Source: Bacillota bacterium (lineage in GTDB: Bacteria; Bacillota; Clostridia; Christensenellales; UBA1242). From it: DNA of 5,282 nt. Location of the stretch: assembly GCA_009787915.1 (NCBI GenBank), contig WQSK01000014.1, positions 1 through 5,282 of the forward strand. The letters are read 5' to 3'. The notes beneath the pieces are model-generated. The model was not told where the DNA came from, searched no databases, and worked only from the letters and a program-made list of their open reading frames with translations. How positions within the stretch are numbered: position 1 is the stretch's first letter; each line of letters opens with the position of its first letter. The position numbers and the translations under genes are program-made. This document shows, piece by piece, positions 1 to 4,818 of this stretch.

Positions 1-818
1 CCGCCATTATGTGTTTCATGTTCTGGCCATGCGGGTTCAAGCGGTTCGGGCATGTCAATTGGGTCACGGCCCTCCACTCTTGCCGACATGGCATCAAGTT
101 CGTCCAACCGACGTGAAAGTGCATAATGCCAACTGCAAGTACCCATTTCCTGCGTGGCTTGGATAAGTTCTTGGCGTGACATCGAATCAATACGTTGTTG
201 CTCCTGTCCAGACAATTGCGGCACATAACTATTCCAGTCATCATGATTCCAATCATCGTCGGGTACGACATCCATAGGGCTGACGGGAACGCCGTTTCGT
301 GCGAACTTTTTGTTTACAAAACCGCGTTGGTGGTCCTCCATCCACCACACAGAAGTCGGGTCAATACCAAAGTGCAACAAGAACCGTGCAACTGCGTCGT
401 TTTCAAGGTGTTGTACACTTACAAACCCAAGGTTGTTATTTTTCCTTGTGATGTTGTCGATAAGGCGTGCGCGCTCGGCTTCGAGATAGTCGTTAAGTTC
501 CGCCAACCCAATCCCAAACGATTTCGATATGTGGAACAGATTAATTTTCATTTGTTGTATAATGGCATCAATATTTCCCATATCATCCCACATATTATCA
601 ACAAAAAATGGGGTACCAGACGGGATTCCATACACAGCACCTTCTTGCTCTGGTACAAGTATTTGGTCAGGCACAGGCGGCCCTCCTTGCTCTGTCGGTT
701 TCGGTGACGTCGGCGGTGTGCCGACACCACCGCTTATCTCGGGGTTCATATCCTTGCATGCAATTGCAATCCCGAGTGACAACACTAACGCTAAAACTAA
801 CTTGTGTGAATTTTTCAT
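1..818 (-). CDS. Predicted lipoprotein of unknown function, 3' end beyond window
   Basis: An open frame of 272 codons plus two bases runs from ATG at 818 off the left edge with no stop. The first 21 residues look like a lipoprotein signal: basic start (K2, K6), hydrophobic core, then AIAC with Cys21 as the likely lipidated residue. The lipobox is loose (Ala at -3), so signal peptidase II processing is inferred. After Cys21 comes a Pro/Gly/Thr-rich linker (about 25-55), which could hold the rest away from the membrane, then a mixed helical region with a charged stretch around 105-127, a WWMED motif (158-162), two copies of DDWN (188-191 and 193-196), a polar helix around 205-247 and another Pro/Glu-rich stretch near 252-270. 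I recognise no family. The start is supported by AGGAG nine bases upstream. Its promoter contains a poly-G tract, so surface expression may vary. Export and anchoring are fairly likely; the role is unknown. Confidence 0.75.
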   Translation of the reverse strand, partial: MKNSHKLVLALVLSLGIAIACKDMNPEISGGVGTPPTSPKPTEQGGPPVPDQILVPEQEGAVYGIPSGTPFFVDNMWDDMGNIDAIIQQMKINLFHISKSFGIGLAELNDYLEAERARLIDNITRKNNNLGFVSVQHLENDAVARFLLHFGIDPTSVWWMEDHQRGFVNKKFARNGVPVSPMDVVPDDDWNHDDWNSYVPQLSGQEQQRIDSMSRQELIQATQEMGTCSWHYALSRRLDELDAMSARVEGRDPIDMPEPLEPAWPEHETHNG

Positions 819-827
819 AATTTTTTT

Positions 828-832
828 CTCCT
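828..832 (-). promoter_or_regulatory. Shine-Dalgarno of the lipoprotein gene
   Basis: AGGAG on the minus strand, nine bases before ATG 818, fixes the start. It is half of the near-palindrome CTCCT-TT-AGGAG (828-839). The loop would be too short for a perfect hairpin, and the predicted transcription start lies at about 830-832, so the left arm would not be in the mRNA. Confidence 0.7.
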
Positions 833-837
833 AAAGG

Positions 838-864
838 AGTCTACCCCCCCCCAGAAATTGTCAA
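838..864 (-). promoter_or_regulatory. Sigma70-like promoter of the lipoprotein gene with poly-G spacer
   Basis: On the minus strand a perfect -35 TTGACA (864-859) is followed by a 15-base spacer and TAGACT as -10 (843-838, four of six consensus bases). The spacer is ATTTCT plus nine G. Transcription would start about 6-7 bases later, leaving a short leader that keeps AGGAG. The spacer is two bases short of the 17 optimum, so gain of two G would strengthen the promoter. The A-rich stretch upstream of the -35 could help as an UP-like element. Confidence 0.6.
844..852. repeat. Homopolymer tract, nine C (nine G on the transcribed-gene strand)
   Basis: Nine consecutive C on the plus strand, the longest G/C homopolymer in the window, lying entirely between the -35 and -10 of the lipoprotein promoter. 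Such tracts gain and lose units by slipped-strand mispairing in many bacteria. Confidence 0.95.
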
Positions 865-875
865 GCGTTTTTTAG

Positions 876-884
876 TTATCCACA
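876..884 (+). promoter_or_regulatory. Perfect-consensus DnaA box
   Basis: TTATCCACA matches the strict DnaA 9-mer. It lies in the 70-base gap between the HNH gene and the lipoprotein gene, 11 bases upstream of the lipoprotein -35, beside an AT-rich stretch. It stands alone (a nearest look-alike, TTATCCACT, is inside the peptidase gene near 3281), so it is not an origin. It could let DnaA touch lipoprotein transcription, or be chance. Confidence 0.35.
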
Positions 885-888
885 ATAT

Positions 889-1482
889 TTATTTTTTCCA
901 TTCAACATGGCCATTAACATCATTCTTTTCAAACACTTCAAGAATCTCATGACAGAACTGCATTGTATCAGTATCGCCATTACTTCTAGAAAGTTCATAT
1001 AAGCGGATAAACATTTTTTTGCCAGTTTCGGTTTGTCCTAAATTTCTCTTGCGAAAGTTATGCTTGGCGCAGAGTGTTTGGCCATTCTCGATAGTTGCCG
1101 TTCCTCCCAAATCTTTTGGTTTTATATGGTCCGCCTGTAATTCTATCCCGTCTTTAATTCCTTTACCGCATATCACACACTTATGACCATCTCTTTCAAA
1201 AATTTGTTTCCTTTGTTCTTCTGTAAAATCCTCTAATTCCCTGTTCACAACAAAATCAGGATCGTATCTATAAACACCTTTCTTTACCTTAACAAGAAAT
1301 CCTTTTTGAGATAGACTTCTTATCCCACGGTCCGGGTCAGCAAAAGTTTTTCCAGTTCTTTCTTTGTATTCTGAGTACAACCATTTGACAACTTCAGCGT
1401 GTGGTATGTCGCGATTCGGGTTGGCAACAAAATACTCAACAATTAATTCAATTTGGCTTGTTCCTTTCTTATCCTTTATCAT
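889..1482 (-). CDS. HNH endonuclease, probable restriction enzyme of a Type II R-M system
   Basis: 197 residues. The C-terminal half is a zinc-bearing HNH (beta-beta-alpha metal) nuclease: CVIC (Cys102, Cys105), DH (Asp118, catalytic His119), Asn133, then CAKHN (Cys138, His141, Asn142). The first 75 or so residues look like a winged-helix DNA-binding domain, with predicted helices around 9-20, 27-42 and 50-61 and a beta-wing near 62-73; I infer that this domain helps recognise the target. The ATG overlaps the methylase stop as ATGA, and AGGAGG lies six bases before it, so translation is coupled to the methylase. The gene is AT-richer than the peptidase upstream, and it holds the only GATC and only CCGG in the window, in line with recent acquisition. 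The cleavage site cannot be read from the sequence. A role as a solitary HNH nuclease is less likely given the tight methylase linkage. Confidence 0.88.
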   Translation of the reverse strand: MIKDKKGTSQIELIVEYFVANPNRDIPHAEVVKWLYSEYKERTGKTFADPDRGIRSLSQKGFLVKVKKGVYRYDPDFVVNRELEDFTEEQRKQIFERDGHKCVICGKGIKDGIELQADHIKPKDLGGTATIENGQTLCAKHNFRKRNLGQTETGKKMFIRLYELSRSNGDTDTMQFCHEILEVFEKNDVNGHVEWKK

Positions 1483-2258
1483 AAAGAACCTCCTATTTCT
1501 TTTTGTAATCTTGCAAATGCAAGTTCACAATAATCTTTATTTATATCTACCCCGACACCAATCCTACCCTGGACCTCCGCCTCAATAAGAGTTGTTCCAC
1601 TGCCGACAAAAGGGTCAAAAATTACATCGCCCTCGTAACTAAAAAGTTTGATACAACGCTTTGGAAGTTCTCTTGGAAATGGTGCTGGGTGACCAATTCT
1701 TTTTTTACTCTCTCCATTAAATGACCAAAGCCCATTTGTCCAAGATATGAATTCTTCTTTTGTAATAGTCGAGTTTTTACTCCCGTCAACCTTTTTCCAA
1801 CTGCCTTTAAAAAATATTACTATCAATTCTACTGGTGCAATTATGTATGGTGCCGATGCAGACATATAGGAACCCCAAGCAGTTCTCCTAGACATATTCC
1901 CTTCATTCCAGACTATCGTAGTGAAATAATTCCAACCCACTTCTTTCGCTATTGTTGTTAGGTCCGCACCAACACTTTGGTGCCCAAGTTTATTTTTATC
2001 CAAGGGAATATTAAGAACTAGTCTTGCATTTGGTTTAGACCATTTAAAACAGTTTGAAAGCCACTTTTTTGAAAAGCACAAATAGTCCTCATAAGACATG
2101 GCATCATTGTTAGAACCATAATCTATATTTAAGTTATACGGGGGTGATGTTATAATGACATCTATAAATTCTTTATCAAACAAATTTTCGTATAAAGTAT
2201 CTGCGTTTATAATTGTCGCATTTCTAAATTTTAACTCGCTTTGGCCTTTATGTTCCAC
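1479..2258 (-). CDS. Beta-class site-specific DNA methyltransferase (N4-cytosine or N6-adenine) of the R-M pair
   Basis: 259 residues. It transfers methyl from S-adenosylmethionine to an exocyclic amino group in DNA. The catalytic motif IV, TSPPY (37-41), comes before the cofactor motif I, DPFVGSGTT (215-223), which is the beta-class order. HPAPFP (190-195) and GVGVDIN (234-240, Asp238 as probable cofactor contact) are further family marks. TSPPY is common among N4-cytosine enzymes but also occurs in N6-adenine ones, so the target base is open. The start is GTG at 2258; no Shine-Dalgarno is visible, but an extended -10 (TGA-TACAAT) ends six bases before it, suggesting a leaderless mRNA. The 4-base overlap with the HNH gene implies one transcript with the methylase first, which would protect the host DNA before nuclease appears. 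Base composition is about one third G+C, lower than most neighbours; all three CTAG sites of the window are in this cassette. Confidence 0.93.
   Translation of the reverse strand: MEHKGQSELKFRNATIINADTLYENLFDKEFIDVIITSPPYNLNIDYGSNNDAMSYEDYLCFSKKWLSNCFKWSKPNARLVLNIPLDKNKLGHQSVGADLTTIAKEVGWNYFTTIVWNEGNMSRRTAWGSYMSASAPYIIAPVELIVIFFKGSWKKVDGSKNSTITKEEFISWTNGLWSFNGESKKRIGHPAPFPRELPKRCIKLFSYEGDVIFDPFVGSGTTLIEAEVQGRIGVGVDINKDYCELAFARLQKEIGGSL
1489..1494 (-). promoter_or_regulatory. Strong Shine-Dalgarno for the HNH gene inside the methylase 3' end
   Basis: AGGAGG, six bases before ATG 1482, lies within the last methylase codons. Together with the ATGA overlap it indicates re-initiation or coupled translation, in contrast to the leaderless look of the methylase itself. 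Confidence 0.8.
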
Positions 2259-2264
2259 ACATTG

Positions 2265-2273
2265 ATTGTATCA
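2265..2273 (-). promoter_or_regulatory. Extended -10 promoter of the R-M operon
   Basis: Minus-strand TG-A-TACAAT: TACAAT at 2270-2265 (five of six) with the extended TG at 2273-2272. Only six bases separate it from GTG 2258, so the transcript should start at or next to the start codon. No good -35 is visible at 17 bases, which fits an extended -10 promoter. Confidence 0.55.
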
Positions 2274-2280
2274 TAATAAA

Positions 2281-2295
2281 TTCACAAATGTGCAA
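2281..2295. promoter_or_regulatory. Imperfect palindrome upstream of the R-M promoter, possible operator
   Basis: TTCACAAATGTGCAA has arms CACA/TGTG around AA, flanked by TT and AA. It lies 10 bases upstream of the extended -10 in the 41-base gap before the methylase, where a regulator or the methylase itself could bind. Short and imperfect, so chance is possible. Confidence 0.25.
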
Positions 2296-2299
2296 CCTT

Positions 2300-2590
2300 T
2301 TATTCTGTTTCTTTTTCCACCGCACATGACGCACACGGCGGGATTATTACACAGTCACAATTTTTGCCACTTTTTTTACCCATAAGATGTTTGGTGATAT
2401 AAACAACTTGTAAAACCGCCAACGCCGCATTAAGCGCAAGAACCGACCATGCCCCTACCAAAACCGCGTACACCACGAAACCCAAAGACCCCACGATATT
2501 TATCGACCGAATTAACAGAATCTCTTTGAACAAAAAAGATATTAAAACAACTGCGCCCGCGACAAAGCCTATGATTTCAATTAAATCCAT
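2300..2590 (-). CDS. Small three-helix membrane protein (YgjV/CBU_0592-like) with Cys-rich tail
   Basis: 96 residues. Three hydrophobic segments at about 4-21, 30-46 and 48-67 predict an integral inner-membrane protein. The pattern IGFVAGAVVLISFLFK near the start, followed by a basic loop and a second helix with IVGSLGFVVYAVL, resembles the small YgjV / CBU_0592-like membrane families; this is from memory and moderate only. The soluble tail has two Cys pairs, CDC (78, 80) and CASC (86-89), a possible metal or redox site that is not part of the core family as I know it. The start chosen is ATG 2590, because TATAAT ends six bases before it; an upstream in-frame ATG at 2656 would put an unlikely charged extension inside the peptidase gene. 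It follows the peptidase stop by 7 bases but seems to have its own promoter there. Function unknown. Confidence 0.8.
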   Translation of the reverse strand: MDLIEIIGFVAGAVVLISFLFKEILLIRSINIVGSLGFVVYAVLVGAWSVLALNAALAVLQVVYITKHLMGKKSGKNCDCVIIPPCASCAVEKETE

Positions 2591-2596
2591 GGTTCT

Positions 2597-2624
2597 ATTA
2601 TATATTATGTTTTTTTGTAGACAA
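2597..2624 (-). promoter_or_regulatory. Promoter of the small membrane protein gene
   Basis: Minus-strand -35 TTGTCT (2624-2619, four of six), 16-base A-rich spacer, perfect -10 TATAAT (2602-2597), then six bases to ATG 2590. It overlaps the last codons and stop of the peptidase gene. The spacing predicts a leaderless mRNA; there is no Shine-Dalgarno. Confidence 0.6.
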
Positions 2625-4172
2625 AACGATTTCCGCCAAACGTTTTGGCACGTCACGGTTTTGCGCCAAGATATTAGGTAGGTGTTCTTCCCCTATGGGG
2701 TGAGGAAGTTCGTCATTTCCGACCTCGATTGTGAGGGCAGGAACACCAAGGTGTAACCTAACCCAATCCGAATAACCACCTGCAGAATCAAAAAGTTTTT
2801 CGGCACCACTTTGTTTTAATTCATTAAAGGTTTTTATGGGCTCGTACCCAGTGAGTTCGCCAATTGCTTTTGCAAGGTCGGTATCTTTTTCCGAGGGATA
2901 ATAAATTACCTCGCCTTTGCTGTGGTACGCGATTGTTGCGAGCAAATTACCACTCTGAAAAACACGCTTTGTGAAATCGGCAAGGGCTTTTGTTTCGGGT
3001 TCGCTCTCGGGGTGGGAACCGATATAGTTTTCACTCCCCGCCGATGTCAAATTTTGCGCACCTTTGCCCCACTCGGCGTTAAAGTTCACGTTCAAATCCA
3101 CACCGCGGGCGTTGGCTTTCCACAGGTGTGCGGTTTTCGGTTCAATAACCTTTGGCAAGCCCTGCGGTTCGATTTCACCGCGCGCAATAGCAACACCGTC
3201 TGGGTTGCACGATGGGATAAACCAAAAGCCAACATCCCCGATTTCCCCATTTTTCATTAACTCGCGCACCAAGAGTTCTGTTATCCACTCCCTCGCATGA
3301 ATCGCGCCTGTGATTATAATTTGTGGCTTGTCATGCGGGCCAACATGATATGCAATAATGGGTTTGCCCAAAACACTATGGCCGATAACCTCGGTTTGGC
3401 TCATAAGTCCAAGTCCCCTTTGTGCGTTCATAAAAAATATTTTGTCCACATCTGTTTGTGAAAAACCACGTTTTAGTAGAATCTTTTTAAGTTTCAAAAA
3501 CGCGCGGTAATCCCCGCACCTAATACCGCGGGCCATCTTTGTCCCAGGATAAAAATCCGATGCTAAACACAAGTTATCCGCCCCAAAGTTTTTTACAAAG
3601 TAATCAATATGCTTAACGACATCTTTCATAGTAGCCCGCCCCTTTGGTCGCAAAAAATCACTTACAAACGTGAGTCCGATAATTCCGCTTGCGTCAATTA
3701 TTGCGCGAATCTGGCGGGCATTAATATTGCGTGGATGAGGACAAACCTCGCTGAAACATGTATGAGAACAAAAAACCCGCCCGCCCAAACTTTTGACGTG
3801 TTCGAGGACGGAGAAAAAACTTTTTTCATTCAAATGCGCGAGGTCAATCATAACGCCTGCACTCACCAGTTTTTCCAACATACGTTTTCCCAGTTCTGTC
3901 AAATCCCCGCTTCCATGCGCACCGCCCGCAAGGGCGTTATCCGCGTTCCATGTCAAACCAACCGAGTGGGGTTTGGCCGCAACAATGTCGTCAATATTAT
4001 CATCGTTTGCAAACCACAAATCCTCGATGTGTAAAAGCCCCTTGTGTTGTTTCAAAAGCAAGAGTGGATTCACCTCATTTGTTGTCCAAACCGAGGACAA
4101 AACCGCCGTTACCCCGCACTTGCGCGCGCTTTCAATACATTCGTTATATATATCATTGTGCAAGTCGACCAT
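2598..4172 (-). CDS. Fused M19 dipeptidase / M14 metallocarboxypeptidase, probable murein-peptide degrading enzyme
   Basis: 524 residues without a signal peptide, so probably cytoplasmic. Residues 1-255 are a membrane-dipeptidase (M19) domain with all six expected metal ligands: His5 and Asp7 (LHND), bridging Glu50 (HIED), His113 (DLAHL), His137 (CSHT) and Asp206 (ASDF). The stretch between Asp7 and Glu50 is much shorter than in renal dipeptidase, so this is a compact variant. Residues about 260-515 are a zinc carboxypeptidase (M14) domain: His292 and Glu295 (HARE), Arg356 (ARGVDLN), His417 (AYHS) and catalytic Glu483 (TIEV). The Arg that usually follows Asn in DLNRNF is Val362. M14 enzymes such as MpaA split gamma-D-Glu from diaminopimelate, and M19 enzymes split L-Xaa-D-Xaa dipeptides; I infer sequential breakdown of L-Ala-gamma-D-Glu-DAP. 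ATG 4172 is the only in-frame start after an upstream TAA, and TATAAT lies seven bases before it. Domain calls are firm; the substrate is inferred. Confidence 0.9.
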   Translation of the reverse strand: MVDLHNDIYNECIESARKCGVTAVLSSVWTTNEVNPLLLLKQHKGLLHIEDLWFANDDNIDDIVAAKPHSVGLTWNADNALAGGAHGSGDLTELGKRMLEKLVSAGVMIDLAHLNEKSFFSVLEHVKSLGGRVFCSHTCFSEVCPHPRNINARQIRAIIDASGIIGLTFVSDFLRPKGRATMKDVVKHIDYFVKNFGADNLCLASDFYPGTKMARGIRCGDYRAFLKLKKILLKRGFSQTDVDKIFFMNAQRGLGLMSQTEVIGHSVLGKPIIAYHVGPHDKPQIIITGAIHAREWITELLVRELMKNGEIGDVGFWFIPSCNPDGVAIARGEIEPQGLPKVIEPKTAHLWKANARGVDLNVNFNAEWGKGAQNLTSAGSENYIGSHPESEPETKALADFTKRVFQSGNLLATIAYHSKGEVIYYPSEKDTDLAKAIGELTGYEPIKTFNELKQSGAEKLFDSAGGYSDWVRLHLGVPALTIEVGNDELPHPIGEEHLPNILAQNRDVPKRLAEIVLSTKKHNI

Positions 4173-4178
4173 ATTATG

Positions 4179-4185
4179 TATTATA
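4179..4185. promoter_or_regulatory. Symmetric -10 element of a divergent, doubly leaderless promoter
   Basis: TATTATA reads TATTAT on the plus strand (4179-4184) and TATAAT on the minus strand (4185-4180). ATG 4191 of nth begins after six bases and ATG 4172 of the peptidase after seven. Both transcripts would start at or beside their start codons from one melted region. Only 18 bases separate the two start codons, and neither gene has a Shine-Dalgarno. No convincing -35 is visible on either side. Confidence 0.6.
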
Positions 4186-4190
4186 TTCGT

Positions 4191-4811
4191 ATGGAATTAA
4201 TTTCGTACTTTCGCGAACTGTTTGGCGAGGACCCACCGCTTGAACTCAACTTTTCAAACGAACTGGAATGTATCGTTGCAATTATTTTGTCTGCACAATG
4301 TACTGACAAGCGTGTCAACATCGTCACCAAAGATTTGTTCAAAAAGTATAAGACTCTGGAAGATTATGCGACCGCGGATTTAGAGGAACTTGAAAAAGAT
4401 ATTTACTCTACAGGTTTTTATCATAACAAGGCGACTAATATTATTTCGCTTTGCAAAAACCTTTTAGAAAACCACAATGGTGTTTTGCCGAACAATATTG
4501 ATGAACTTGTGAAACTCCCAGGTATCGGGAGGAAAACCGCGAGCGTCTTTTTAATATCATGTCGCGGAGTTCCTGCTTTTCCCGTGGACACCCACGTAAT
4601 ACGTGTGTCGAACAGGCTCGGGTTCACAAAACACAAAGACCCAGAAAAAATTGAACGTGATTTAAAGGCCCTTTTTGATGAAAAAGATTGGGGCAAGCAT
4701 CACTTTTACATTGTGTTGTTTGGCAGGTACCATTGTTTGGCAAAGAATCCAAAATGTAATGAATGTAAAATTCAAAATCGGTGTTGCTATTTTCAACATA
4801 ATTCGACATAA
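4191..4811 (+). CDS. nth: Endonuclease III, DNA glycosylase / AP lyase
   Basis: 206 residues, close to the E. coli enzyme (211). It removes oxidised pyrimidines and nicks abasic sites in base-excision repair. Seen: LSAQCTDK near the start (33-40), helix-hairpin-helix LPGIGRKTA (109-117) with the catalytic Lys115, PVDTHV (131-136) with the catalytic Asp133, and the iron-sulphur loop Cys182-x6-Cys189-x2-Cys192-x5-Cys198, which fits the 4Fe-4S spacing exactly. The start is ATG 4191: it gives the usual family N-terminus and lies six bases after TATTAT. The frame stays open upstream to 4044, but that would run through the peptidase gene and add residues absent from the family; ATG 4176 would add only five. 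All key residues are present, so it should be active. It precedes the nucleotidyltransferase by 7 bases. Confidence 0.97.
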   Translation: MELISYFRELFGEDPPLELNFSNELECIVAIILSAQCTDKRVNIVTKDLFKKYKTLEDYATADLEELEKDIYSTGFYHNKATNIISLCKNLLENHNGVLPNNIDELVKLPGIGRKTASVFLISCRGVPAFPVDTHVIRVSNRLGFTKHKDPEKIERDLKALFDEKDWGKHHFYIVLFGRYHCLAKNPKCNECKIQNRCCYFQHNST

Positions 4812-4812
4812 T
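4784..4812 (+). promoter_or_regulatory. Possible internal promoter of the nucleotidyltransferase gene
   Basis: TTGCTA (4784-4789, four of six), 17-base spacer, CATAAT (4807-4812, five of six), then six bases to ATG 4819. It sits inside the end of nth and again predicts a leaderless start. Read-through from nth is also likely. Confidence 0.45.
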
Positions 4813-4818
4813 ACTTAC

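Noticed and set aside
195..707. Plus-strand open frame of 170 codons
   Set aside because: It lies antisense to the lipoprotein gene, whose frame has a signal peptide, Shine-Dalgarno and promoter; the plus-strand product shows no recognisable domain.
711..732. Inverted repeat GGTGT-GCCG-ACACC with flanking pairs
   Set aside because: It lies inside the Gly/Pro/Thr-rich linker codons of the lipoprotein and is explained by that composition; no U-tract follows it.
860..890. Rho-independent terminator after the HNH gene
   Set aside because: The stretch is AT-rich with T runs but I find no stable GC stem; no convincing terminator was found anywhere in the window.
2591..2656. Longer start for the small membrane protein
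   Set aside because: The extension lies within the peptidase gene, includes the -10 TATAAT, and would place charged residues before the first helix.
3609..4034. Plus-strand open frames antisense to the peptidase
   Set aside because: The minus strand carries conserved M19 ligands through the same stretch, so these are shadows of the coding frame.
4044..4190. N-terminal extension of nth by 49 codons
   Set aside because: It would overlap the peptidase gene, is not in the family, and lies upstream of the -10 that fits ATG 4191.
4191..4811. nth as a repair partner of the R-M system
   Set aside because: It is divergent, separated by two other genes, and has the normal endonuclease III motifs; nothing ties it to methylcytosine mismatch repair.
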